NCBI GenBank assembly: GCA_017428785.1
Contig: JAFRQD010000047.1
Span: forward strand, 1-64,000
From: Bacteroidaceae bacterium
Lineage (GTDB): Bacteria > Bacteroidota > Bacteroidia > Bacteroidales > Bacteroidaceae
Length of the DNA: 64,000 bases
Direction: 5' to 3'
In this document: piece by piece, positions 9,338 through 16,690 of the stretch
Position numbering within the stretch: position 1 is the stretch's first letter
How the letters are laid out: each line of letters begins with the position of its first letter
Notes under the pieces: generated by a model
Seen by the model: the letters and a program-made list of their open reading frames with translations, nothing else
Told to the model about the DNA's origin: nothing
The model's database searches: none
Position numbers and translations under genes: made by a program

Positions 9338-9667
9338 ATGAGCAAAATACATTCCGCTTGGTTGTTTATGTGCAAGCATAAATACATCATTACCATTATA
9401 CTCATCGCCCTGATTGTGGGTGTGGTGGATGAAGACAGCTTCCTGAACCGCCATCCTCGCCGTGTTCGCATCGAGACGCTGAAAAGCGAGATTACCAACT
9501 ACAAGAACCAATACGCTGAGGCAGACTCCAAGATCCGTGAGCTGGAGAGCAATCCTAAGGCTGTGGAAAAGATAGCCCGTGAGCGCTACCACATGAAGCG
9601 AGCCGACGAGGATGTGTTTGTCTTTGTGGGTGAAGAACCTGAGACGACTGAAACAGCCGAAGAATGA
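9338..9667 (+). CDS. divIC: Septum formation initiator family protein (FtsB/DivIC)
   Basis: The 109-residue protein has one transmembrane helix (about 16-31, YIITIILIALIVGVV), then a coiled coil (about 45-75, RIETLKSEITNYKNQYAEADSKI in heptads) and the conserved tail KIARERYHMKRADEDVFVF. This is the bitopic divisome layout of FtsB/DivIC, which joins FtsL and FtsQ to activate septal cell-wall synthesis. Its stop overlaps the following membrane-protein gene (ATGA), so they form an operon. The Bacteroidota version is short and usually annotated only at family level. Confidence 0.88.
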   Translation: MSKIHSAWLFMCKHKYIITIILIALIVGVVDEDSFLNRHPRRVRIETLKSEITNYKNQYAEADSKIRELESNPKAVEKIARERYHMKRADEDVFVFVGEEPETTETAEE

Positions 9668-10029
9668 GGGAGTTGACACCACTTCAGAACCTTTGTTTCC
9701 GCATAGGGGCTGTGCTGATGCTCATCGGCGCAGCCATGTTCATCCTGTATCCCATGGTCGGAATGTTCGTGTTTGGAATCGGAACTCTGATGTTCTCCCT
9801 TATGCAAGTCAAAGCAGAGTATCTGGGAAGGGACATCACCCTGCTCCGCCTTCGCCGCCAACAACTGCTTGCCTGTTGCTGTTTTGTATTGGCATTGGTC
9901 ATGATGAGCATGCAGATTCATGGCTGGGGACCTTTCCGCAGACAGGAATGGGTTGTGGCGCTGACCATCGGCTGTGTGCTCGAACTCTATACAAGTTTCC
10001 GTATTCCGCAAGAATTAAAGAAAAGTTGA
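9664..10029 (+). CDS. Four-helix membrane protein coupled to divIC
   Basis: The 121-residue protein contains hydrophobic helices at about 11-28, 31-46, 67-84 and 93-109, with basic loops (RLRRQQ, RRQE), predicting an inner-membrane protein. No named family is recognised. The start overlaps the divIC stop by 4 bases, so it is translationally coupled. The neighbourhood suggests, but does not prove, an envelope or division role. Confidence 0.75.
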   Translation: MRELTPLQNLCFRIGAVLMLIGAAMFILYPMVGMFVFGIGTLMFSLMQVKAEYLGRDITLLRLRRQQLLACCCFVLALVMMSMQIHGWGPFRRQEWVVALTIGCVLELYTSFRIPQELKKS

Positions 10030-10122
10030 TAGTTGATAGTGTAAAGTTTATAGACAGTTTGCAAGTTGATAGTCCCGCTTTCGGCGGAGTAAAACCTTTC
10101 TTAACTCTACACTCACCACTGA

Positions 10123-10157
10123 CTCTAAACTCTAAACTCTAAACTCTAAACCCTAAA
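10123..10157. repeat. (CTCTAAA)n 7-bp tandem repeat
   Basis: Five 7-base units, four CTCTAAA and one CCCTAAA, lie between the membrane-protein gene and the NusG-like gene. The preceding bases (10021-10060) are also simple (TTGATAGT repeats). It resembles telomere-type sequence but sits inside a chromosome region. Similar heptamer-rich spacers (ATTGAAG, TTCACAA) lie at 3907-3960, 2776-2840 and 20745-20780. Confidence 0.8.
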
Positions 10158-10163
10158 CCTCCC

Positions 10164-11018
10164 CTAAGGCAGCATATTCCTGAACCTTTGGCAAACCTCA
10201 TTGTCCGTATCGCCCAAAGCCACAAAGAGATTGTAGATGGCCTGAGCATGCATGAAGCGAATCTTGCCATTTAGCTGTAGCTGACTGAAGCGTTTGATGA
10301 GCCTTCTGGCTTCACTTGCCGACTCTTCTGAAAGAGCGCCCCGTTCCTCCTTCTCTGCCAACATATTCTCGCTATCACTAATCAGCGTATTTATCTTCTT
10401 GTAGGCACGGGAAGTATAAGAACCTGCCCCGCTGTCGGAAACCTTTGCAAGCTCCAGGAGTTGTATGTCGCAAGCCGAAATCCTTGGGGTTCTGACTGCC
10501 AGCACATCGCCAAGAGGCACTATCACACAGCCTCCCTCGTGCCCCTTCACACTCTCCAGAACACCCTTCAGGCCTGCAAACTTGCCATCCAGGATGCAGA
10601 CACTGTCGCCAGCCATGATTTCCTTGTTCGTGGGCACAAAGTATTCCACCTGTCCTCCAAGCAAACCAACCGCCTTGCGCATCATCTGTATCTCCTCATC
10701 GGTAATATAGATGCAGCCCATGGGGTCGGCAGAAGGATGCAGGAACCTGAGCGTAGCATCGAAAGGAGGTTCCTGACGAAGGCGGAGTATGTCCTCCTTT
10801 GTCGCTTTGATGAAGATATAGTTGCCTGCAATTAGTCTTGTCGGCGCATCCAAAGATACATCCAGGGGAACAAAGAAATCATGTATGCCAGTGGTGGCAC
10901 ACTCCTCCTGCTTATCCTTCAGGTTGTCCAAGATGCTGATATCGCCACTGTTACTGTAGCAAACGAGCCATTCAAGTGGCATTATATTCTCTACTGTAGT
11001 GTTAGTTTTAGGTATCAT
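10164..11018 (-). CDS. NusG paralogue with helical C-terminal extension (UpxY-like)
   Basis: The N-terminal part (about 14-110, LEWLVCYSNSGD ... NYIFIKATKEDILRLRQ) resembles an NGN domain. It is followed by a KOW motif (AGDSVCILDGKFAGLKGVLESVKGHEG, about 140-165), the pattern of NusG and of Bacteroides UpxY antiterminators, which bind RNA polymerase and promote elongation of specific operons. After the KOW come about 95 residues of charged helix not found in NusG. A start at 11090 is possible, but a promoter -7 element (11037-11044) lies inside that extension, so 11018 is preferred. No capsule operon follows; the gene is solitary and convergent with the divIC unit. Confidence 0.75.
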   Translation of the reverse strand: MIPKTNTTVENIMPLEWLVCYSNSGDISILDNLKDKQEECATTGIHDFFVPLDVSLDAPTRLIAGNYIFIKATKEDILRLRQEPPFDATLRFLHPSADPMGCIYITDEEIQMMRKAVGLLGGQVEYFVPTNKEIMAGDSVCILDGKFAGLKGVLESVKGHEGGCVIVPLGDVLAVRTPRISACDIQLLELAKVSDSGAGSYTSRAYKKINTLISDSENMLAEKEERGALSEESASEARRLIKRFSQLQLNGKIRFMHAQAIYNLFVALGDTDNEVCQRFRNMLP

Positions 11019-11036
11019 TTCAGGTGTTTCTGAATG

Positions 11037-11044
11037 CAAAGATA
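11037..11044 (-). promoter_or_regulatory. -7 promoter element of the NusG-like gene
   Basis: The minus strand reads TATCTTTG, a perfect TAnnTTTG match, about 19 bases before the chosen start at 11018. It sets the start choice. Confidence 0.65.
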
Positions 11045-11386
11045 GCAATAAAAAACGAAACCTCCAAAAGAATTGGGAAATATTGCACATTATGCACGAA
11101 AATACCCTTCCCCGTTCCCGGTCATCCTAAAGGGCTCTGCAACCGCAACAACTGCCAATTCCCCAAGACATTCCTTATAATATATAATAATGTATATATA
11201 AAGGAACAACCACAGGGCTCACAACAACGCCAGATGTAGCGGAGGAGAAAAAGAATGCTCCCAAATCTTAGGGGAGCACATCTTCATTTGTAAAAGAAGA
11301 GATTGGCAGAACAAAGAGAAAGTACACAACACCCTGAATATCTGCGAGATAAACCAAACCAGACAAGCCTGCCTGCGGGGACGCAA

Positions 11387-11472
11387 AACGCCGCCTGCGG
11401 AATTGCCCAACGCCGCACGCGGAAATTGCCATCGCCGCACGCGGAAATTGCCATCGCCGCAGCCGGCGTTTA
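11387..11472. repeat. 22-bp tandem dyad repeat array, class B (4 units)
   Basis: Units start at 11387, 11409, 11431 and 11453, exactly 22 bases apart. Each has arms AACGCCGC and GCGG(A/C)... around a 2-base centre (AC, CT), then a short spacer such as TGCC. The last unit ends in CCGGCGTTT, an inverted copy of the array's first bases AAACGCCG. It lies in the 538-base gap between the NusG-like gene and the next promoter; apart from this array the gap shows no gene or RNA. Related arrays are at 54055 and 59592. Confidence 0.9.
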
Positions 11473-11628
11473 GAGCCCCTCTTTACGATGCTTTCATACG
11501 ACAAAGTCAACTCCTCAATTCTTATCCTTCCCCACACCCTCTTTTGGGCAATATTGCCCTCCGATATATGTTGTTCAGCATGTTTTTGTGCTTTTTATAA
11601 AAGAATTTGCAACTTTTTACTGAAAAAG

Positions 11629-11660
11629 TTTGCAGGAATGGCAGAAAAACCCTATCTTTG
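11629..11660 (+). promoter_or_regulatory. Promoter (-33/-7) of the small sorting-domain gene
   Basis: TTTG at 11629-11632, a 20-base spacer and TATCTTTG at 11653-11660 match the Bacteroidota consensus closely. The leader to the start at 11679 is very short. This promoter also shows that an upstream in-frame ATG at 11607 is not used. Confidence 0.85.
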
Positions 11661-11678
11661 CATCGAATTCTATACGGA

Positions 11679-11978
11679 ATGAAGAAGATTATTATCATAT
11701 CACTCACATTGGCGATGGCTTTCGCCCCTGTTTCTGTGTTTGCAGAAGCAGAGCGCGAGGGCATTGAGGCAGTTTCCGGCATTCAGCTCAGCATCAATGG
11801 CGGCAATGTGCACATTGTCGGTGCCAATGGCGAGGTGATGGAGGTCTTCAACCTGACCGGAACAAAGGTTGCCACCATTCGCATTGACTCTGGTGACAAG
11901 ACCTTTGCACTGAACCTCTCTAAGGGCTGCTACCTGATTAAGGTAGGAAAGGTGGTTCGCAAGATTTCTATTCAGTAA
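11679..11978 (+). CDS. Small secreted protein consisting mainly of a C-terminal sorting domain
   Basis: The 99-residue product has a signal peptide (MKKIIIISLTLAMAFAPVSVFA, 1-22), a ~12-residue linker, then GIQLSINGGNVHIVGANGE, VMEVFNLTGTKVATIRI and CYLIKVGKVVRKISIQ. These are the three parts of the Por secretion (type IX) C-terminal domain that follows a large passenger in normal cargo. Here there is almost no passenger. It has its own strong promoter and terminator, so it is a free-standing gene. Its function is unknown; it may be a minimal surface protein or the remnant of a larger one. Confidence 0.85.
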   Translation: MKKIIIISLTLAMAFAPVSVFAEAEREGIEAVSGIQLSINGGNVHIVGANGEVMEVFNLTGTKVATIRIDSGDKTFALNLSKGCYLIKVGKVVRKISIQ

Positions 11979-11993
11979 CAGCCTCACTTCTAA

Positions 11994-12020
11994 CCCTCTC
12001 CAAAAGAGAGGGATTTTTTT
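11994..12020 (+). terminator. Rho-independent terminator
   Basis: CCCTCTC and GAGAGGG pair around a 5-base loop and are followed by ATTTTTTT, 15 bases after the small sorting-domain gene. Confidence 0.9.
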
Positions 12021-12034
12021 ATCCATCGGCTTTA

Positions 12035-12060
12035 AACTTTTCATTATTGCATGTGTCTAA
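12035..12060 (+). promoter_or_regulatory. Candidate ECF-sigma promoter (autoregulation)
   Basis: AAC at 12035-12037, a 17-base gap and GTCTAA at 12055-12060 fit the general ECF promoter shape AAC ... GTC. It stands upstream of the ECF sigma operon, where self-transcription is common. It leaves a ~140-base leader in which nothing else is recognised. The primary-sigma element TAnnTTTG is absent here. Confidence 0.4.
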
Positions 12061-12204
12061 TACAAGAAGACAATAGCCAACGGACTTCTAAGCAAGAAAG
12101 AGCGCCCGAGCTTCGAAACATCTGAGAACAGACAGCAGCTTGTCCAACCGACCAAAGCCTTAGCCTGAAGCAGGCAGCCAGCGATCCGTTACTTAAAAAG
12201 AACC

Positions 12205-12744
12205 ATGATAGACGAGAAAGCACTCATTAAGCAACTGGGCGACCCATCTACCAAGGAGTCGGCATTTACGCATTTGGTGCGCGAGTATCAGGAGCCGCTC
12301 TATTGGCAGATACGCAAGATGGTGCTCATCCACGACGATGCCGACGATGTCCTGCAGAACACATTCATCAAGGCTTGGAGTGCCATCGACAGCTTTCGGG
12401 GAGAGTCGCGTCTGCAAACCTGGCTCTTCCGCATCGCCATCAACGAGTCGCTCAACCACCTCTCGAAGAAAAAGCAAGTGCTTAGCCTCGACCAAGACGA
12501 TGGAAGCATAGCCGGCATGCTCGCCTCGGACAGCTACTTCGACGGCGATGAGGTGCAAAGGCAGTTCCAGTCGGCCATCGGCACGCTTCCCGAAAAACAA
12601 AGGCTCGTCTTCAACCTCAAGTACTTCGACGAGATGAAGTACGAGGACATCAGCGACCTGCTCGGCACCAGCATCGGAGCCCTGAAAGCATCCTATCATC
12701 ACGCAGTAAAGAAAATTTCCACTTTTTTTGAGAACCTCGATTAA
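12205..12744 (+). CDS. ECF RNA polymerase sigma factor
   Basis: The 179-residue protein has sigma region 2 (about 22-92, YQEPLYWQIRKMVLIHDDADDVLQNTFIKAW for core and -10 binding) and region 4 (about 120-175, LPEKQRLVFNLKYFDEMKYEDISDLLGTSIGALKASYHHAVKKI for -35 binding), with no region 1 or 3. It directs core polymerase to a small regulon. The next two genes, a one-helix membrane protein and a periplasmic protein, follow by 33 and 27 bases and make a likely signal-transduction operon. Confidence 0.93.
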   Translation: MIDEKALIKQLGDPSTKESAFTHLVREYQEPLYWQIRKMVLIHDDADDVLQNTFIKAWSAIDSFRGESRLQTWLFRIAINESLNHLSKKKQVLSLDQDDGSIAGMLASDSYFDGDEVQRQFQSAIGTLPEKQRLVFNLKYFDEMKYEDISDLLGTSIGALKASYHHAVKKISTFFENLD

Positions 12745-12777
12745 ACCTTTTACATAATATAATATCTAATAGGTAGA

Positions 12778-13113
12778 ATGAAGACAAAAGACTATAACAC
12801 AGAAGAGCTGGAGGCAAAACTTCTTGAACGCTTTGGGCAAGAGAAGCACTTCACTGTTCCTGAAGGCTATTTCGAAGGCCTGACAGGCAAGGTGATGAGC
12901 CGCATAGCAGAGAGAAAGCGACGTCGTCGAGTATGGCGATGGGCAGCAGCAGCCGTCCTGGCAGGCTGTGTGGCAGCTGGCGGCTGGCTCTTCGAGAGTC
13001 AATACAAGACACAACTGGCAGAAGCCGAGGAGATTCAGTACATCGAAGATGCTCTCGATTACTCGATGATAGACAATATGAGTATCGCTTCCTATCTGAC
13101 AGAAGCGGAATAA
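12778..13113 (+). CDS. Membrane protein next to ECF sigma, probable anti-sigma
   Basis: The 111-residue protein has a soluble N-terminus containing the motif FTVPEGYFEGL (about 25-35), common in Bacteroidota proteins encoded beside ECF sigma genes. A very basic RKRRRRVWRW stop-transfer segment, one membrane helix (about 55-72) and a short acidic periplasmic tail follow. Topology (cytoplasmic N-terminus, one helix) and operon position fit an anti-sigma factor, but no zinc-binding HxxxCxxC motif is present, so the role is inferred. Confidence 0.7.
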   Translation: MKTKDYNTEELEAKLLERFGQEKHFTVPEGYFEGLTGKVMSRIAERKRRRRVWRWAAAAVLAGCVAAGGWLFESQYKTQLAEAEEIQYIEDALDYSMIDNMSIASYLTEAE

Positions 13114-13140
13114 GAACAGAGAAAAGTAAAGAATAAAGAA

Positions 13141-13620
13141 ATGAAAAGGATAATATTATCATTCCTCTTGCTCCTTGCTCCCTGCTCCTTGCTACTCATA
13201 AACGCCCAGCAACAACAGCGAGGCAAATTCAATCCGCAGGAGTTCAAGGCAAAGCTCGAGGCATATGTGACTGCAGAAGCCGGTTTCACCCAAAGCGAGG
13301 CACAAGTCTTCTATCCCATCTATTTCGAGATGAAGGGCAAACAACGAGGCTTGCAGCGCCAGATCTTCCAGCTCAAGAAGAATGCGCCTCAAGCAGGCGA
13401 CGACAAAGACTATACCATCATCATCCAGAAGATAAAAGACTTAGGCGTAGAAATGGCCAAGTTGGAAGTCAACTATTACAAGAAGATGTATGCTGTGGTT
13501 TCGCCACAAAAGGTATATAAGGCAATGTGTGCCGAAGACAAGTTCCACAGAAAAATGCTGGAAGGCTTCGGACAAGATAAACACGACCGAAAAGGTCAGG
13601 GGCCGAAACAAAATAATTAG
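13141..13620 (+). CDS. Periplasmic Spy/CpxP-like protein
   Basis: The 159-residue product has a signal peptide ending LLLINAQ (about 1-23) and a mature part that is nearly all charged helix: FNPQEFKAKLEAYVTAEAGFTQSEAQVFYPIYFEMKGKQRGLQRQIFQLKK, and near the end VSPQKVYKAMCAEDKFHRKMLEGF. This resembles the small helical envelope chaperones or sensors of the Spy/CpxP type found with ECF sigma operons in Bacteroidota. It is third in the sigma operon, ending at a strong terminator. The assignment rests on pattern and context, not on a clear LTxxQ motif. Confidence 0.65.
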   Translation: MKRIILSFLLLLAPCSLLLINAQQQQRGKFNPQEFKAKLEAYVTAEAGFTQSEAQVFYPIYFEMKGKQRGLQRQIFQLKKNAPQAGDDKDYTIIIQKIKDLGVEMAKLEVNYYKKMYAVVSPQKVYKAMCAEDKFHRKMLEGFGQDKHDRKGQGPKQNN

Positions 13621-13647
13621 GTTTTAAGGTAAAAAAGATGTTTCGGT

Positions 13648-13691
13648 AGAGGAGCAGAACCAGCCAAGCGAGGCTTTCTGCCCCTCTTTTT
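13648..13691 (+). terminator. Rho-independent terminator of the sigma operon
   Basis: AGAGGAGCAGAA and TTCTGCCCCTCT pair with one mismatch, and the second arm runs into a T tract. It lies 28 bases after the third gene. Confidence 0.8.
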
Positions 13692-13767
13692 GTTTGTCTC
13701 AACTGTCTTTTATGTAAAGAAGGATTATTTTCACTTCCACTTTCATTCATTATTCTTATTTTTTTCG

Positions 13768-13775
13768 TATCTTTG
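13768..13775 (+). promoter_or_regulatory. -7 promoter element of the lipoprotein gene
   Basis: TATCTTTG matches TAnnTTTG, 25 bases before the start at 13801. It lies downstream of an alternative in-frame ATG at 13690, which is therefore rejected as the start. Confidence 0.7.
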
Positions 13776-13800
13776 CCTCGTAAACTATGTATTTATCGTT

Positions 13801-15231
13801 ATGATTCATGTTTTTCGGGCACTCGTTGTGCTTTGTTTAGCCTGGTTGATTGTCTCCTGCTCAGGGCGAGAGGCAAAGGACAAGGTGAATGCTTTGCCCG
13901 AGATATACCCCGACTATATTGAGGTGACTGTGCCAGAGAACATCTGTCCCATGAACTTCTCCGTGCCAGGGGCAGAGCACATACAAGCTCTCGTCGAGAA
14001 TGACAAAGGAGAAACTCTGAAAGAAAGTGGAGCAGACCATGTTGAGATGCCCGTCAAGAAGTGGCGCAATCTGCTGGAAGGCTCTCAGAAATTAAAAGTT
14101 ACAGTCTCTGCCTGGAGCAAAGGGCATCCTGAAGGCGCAACATACAAGCCCTTTACCATCCATATTGCCCAGGACAAGATTGACCCATGGATAGCCTATC
14201 GCCTGCTTCCTCCAGGTTATGAGAGCTGGAACCACATGGGCATCTATCAAAGGAACATCGAATGCTTTGATGTGGAGCCCATCATCGAGAACTCGCAGAA
14301 CAACAAAGGCTGCGTGAACTGCCATTCCTTCGCCAATTACGACCCGAAGGACTTTACTTTCCACGCAAGAGGCGAGAACGGAGGCACCATCGTGATGCGA
14401 GACGGCAAGATGAAAAAGGTGGACATCAAGGAAATGAGCGGCGGCAGACACGGCTCCTACAACATCTGGCACCCCTCAAAGCGGTACATCGCTTTCTCAA
14501 GCAACTCCACACATCAGAGCTTCTACGGACAAAGCAAGAACAAGATTGAGGTGTATGACTTGTGGTCAGACCTTATCGTCTATGACATTGACAACGAGAA
14601 AGTCCTGCAGGACGAAAGATTTACCGACAGCCTTAATCTCGAGATGTTTCCCTCCTTCTCGCCAGATGGCAAGTGGCTCTATTTCAGCACGGCCAAGCCT
14701 GTGAACATGCCGATGGAAACCGACAAGCTGCATTACAGCATAGTTCGTGTGCCCTTCGACGAAACGACAGGAGGATTGGGGGCAATCGACACAGTCTATA
14801 GTGCCTTCAAGCAAGGCGGAACAGCTATGATGCCAAGAATCACTCCCGATGGCAGGTATATGCTCTTCTCGCTTGGAGAATGTGGAGGCTACAACCTTTA
14901 TCACATGGAATCGGACCTCAAGATGATGGACTTGCAAACAGGAGAGATGGTTCCCACAGACATCCTTAACAGCCCAAGGGCAGAGAGCTTCCATGCCTGG
15001 AGCAGCAACGGGAAGTGGATGATGTATGTCACCAAAAGATATGACGGACGCTATACTCGCCTGATGCTTGCATATTGGGATGGCAAGAAGTTCCATAAGC
15101 CTTTCCTCCTGCCTCAAGAGAATCCGGAAGACAACATCCAGCTGTTGATGGCATACAATGTGCCCGAATTCATCAAGGCCCCAGTAGTCGTCTCGAAAGA
15201 CGAACTGGCAAAGTTCTTTACACACGAATGA
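13801..15231 (+). CDS. PD40/TolB-like beta-propeller lipoprotein with a haem c motif
   Basis: The 476-residue protein begins with a lipoprotein signal (LAWLIVSC, lipidated Cys20). An N-terminal beta-sandwich-like region (about 30-130) precedes a CVNCH haem-attachment motif at 171-175. TolB-type propeller repeats follow: YNIWHPSKRYIAFSSN, MFPSFSPDGKWLYFST, MMPRITPDGRYMLFSL and AESFHAWSSNGKWMMYVTKR. A single CxxCH implies one covalently bound haem, so an envelope electron-transfer or haem-sensing role is possible. Its stop overlaps the start of the DUF6057 membrane gene, and the pair is probably a functional unit. No enzyme activity can be assigned. Confidence 0.85.
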   Translation: MIHVFRALVVLCLAWLIVSCSGREAKDKVNALPEIYPDYIEVTVPENICPMNFSVPGAEHIQALVENDKGETLKESGADHVEMPVKKWRNLLEGSQKLKVTVSAWSKGHPEGATYKPFTIHIAQDKIDPWIAYRLLPPGYESWNHMGIYQRNIECFDVEPIIENSQNNKGCVNCHSFANYDPKDFTFHARGENGGTIVMRDGKMKKVDIKEMSGGRHGSYNIWHPSKRYIAFSSNSTHQSFYGQSKNKIEVYDLWSDLIVYDIDNEKVLQDERFTDSLNLEMFPSFSPDGKWLYFSTAKPVNMPMETDKLHYSIVRVPFDETTGGLGAIDTVYSAFKQGGTAMMPRITPDGRYMLFSLGECGGYNLYHMESDLKMMDLQTGEMVPTDILNSPRAESFHAWSSNGKWMMYVTKRYDGRYTRLMLAYWDGKKFHKPFLLPQENPEDNIQLLMAYNVPEFIKAPVVVSKDELAKFFTHE

Positions 15232-16652
15232 TGAAAAGACATAATCTCATATTCTATTCCGTGCTTTTGGCTTTGATGCTTTTCTTTGCCATCTACACAG
15301 CCACGAAGTTCCCTTATACCTATATCACTATGGAGGGCGACGACTTCTGGGTGCTGACGAAAGACTTCTGGCACCTGAAGTTGGCGATGCTTCCTGCCTT
15401 TACCAATTGGCTTGCCGACTTCCTGATGCAATTCTATCGCTCTCCTTTTATTGCTGCAACTATCCAAGCGTCGATACTCGGAACAATTTGCTTGCTGGCT
15501 CATGCAATACTGATGAAACTTTCAGGGAACAGGCGCGGCCTTTGCTGGCTGGCTCTCCTGCCCCCTGCCCTGCTTGGCTTTTATTGCACATTCAGCCTCT
15601 CGTTCCAATTGCAATGGCTGTTCTTCTTCGCCCTTCTGCTGATTTACCAAATCATCTCCAATCTCAGAGGCAAGCTCTTTTGGAGCGTGCTTTGCGTACC
15701 TATTGGTTTCCTGCTGATGATGATGCCTTTGCTTATATTGCTTATTGTATGTCAAGCTTTTGTGGCTTTCAAAAGCTTTGGAGCAAAGAAGTGCGCATAT
15801 TGGCTCTTGCCGACGATTATATTAGGCATCACACCTCTCGCCTATAGTCAGCAAGTCGCCTTCATCCCTTTCCAAGTGCGCTATACTTACATTGGATGCA
15901 AGGCAGAGCCTATTACAGGCAAGATAAACCGTGACGGAGAATATTTAAAGAAGTTGGTATGCATGGCAAATGAGGAGCGATGGGAAGACTTGCTTTACAA
16001 AGAGCATGTTCGCAGCCAAGCCCGACAAGGATGGGGAGTCAGTCTCCAATATGCCTTGCTGGCTGAAAGTGCTCTTGGCACATTGCCAGAGAACCTGTTG
16101 GATTATCCTATCCGCGACGAGAACCAGTTCCTCTATCAGCATAAGACAGACCGCATTGCCCTGCAGCTCAACAGATTGTTCTACTTGAACCTTGGCATCT
16201 ATGACGAGGCCTTTCATCATGCCGAAGAATATGGTTTGCTTCAAACGAGCGGCAACTGCTTCTCGAGCCTGAGGCAAATGATAGATTACAGCATCGAGGA
16301 AGGCGATTGGGAGATAGCAGACAAATACCTGGACATCCTATCCAAGTCATCTTGCCACAAGACCTTTATCAAAGAGAGACGAGCCAAAATGGAAGCTGCC
16401 AAGAAGAGCTTCAACAAAGACATCCAACTTCGAGCCGATAACTTTGTTGGGGGCTATCCTCTTCCCATTGAGATGCTGAGGCTTGCACGTTATTATAAAG
16501 ACTCGCCTAACCGGAAGAAGATGGTTGACTATGCTATTTGCTCATATATACTCAGAGGAGATGCAAACAGCTTTAGGATTGCGACACAGGCTTTCGACAT
16601 ATATAAGGACAAGGAACTGCCCAAAGCATACAGGGAGTTCTTAGGACAATAA
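15228..16652 (+). CDS. Polytopic membrane protein, DUF6057-like
   Basis: The 474-residue protein has an N-terminal membrane half (helices at roughly 7-27, 65-90, 100-120, 122-142, 145-175, 185-205) and a soluble C-terminal half (about 220-474). The soluble half is rich in helical pairs (ANEERWEDLLYKEH, LGIYDEAFHHAEEYGLL, EGDWEIADKYLDILSKS) that read like TPR units. This matches the Bacteroidota family DUF6057, function unknown. It is translationally coupled (ATGA overlap) to the haem-motif lipoprotein. Confidence 0.75.
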   Translation: MMKRHNLIFYSVLLALMLFFAIYTATKFPYTYITMEGDDFWVLTKDFWHLKLAMLPAFTNWLADFLMQFYRSPFIAATIQASILGTICLLAHAILMKLSGNRRGLCWLALLPPALLGFYCTFSLSFQLQWLFFFALLLIYQIISNLRGKLFWSVLCVPIGFLLMMMPLLILLIVCQAFVAFKSFGAKKCAYWLLPTIILGITPLAYSQQVAFIPFQVRYTYIGCKAEPITGKINRDGEYLKKLVCMANEERWEDLLYKEHVRSQARQGWGVSLQYALLAESALGTLPENLLDYPIRDENQFLYQHKTDRIALQLNRLFYLNLGIYDEAFHHAEEYGLLQTSGNCFSSLRQMIDYSIEEGDWEIADKYLDILSKSSCHKTFIKERRAKMEAAKKSFNKDIQLRADNFVGGYPLPIEMLRLARYYKDSPNRKKMVDYAICSYILRGDANSFRIATQAFDIYKDKELPKAYREFLGQ

Positions 16653-16690
16653 CATTTGACAATAAACAATAACCCTCAACCTATATTATT

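Noticed and set aside
11219..11537. Overlapping minus-strand frames of 73-89 codons between the NusG-like and small sorting-domain genes
   Set aside because: They run across the GC-rich 22-bp repeat array in two frames; no start context, promoter or homology is visible.
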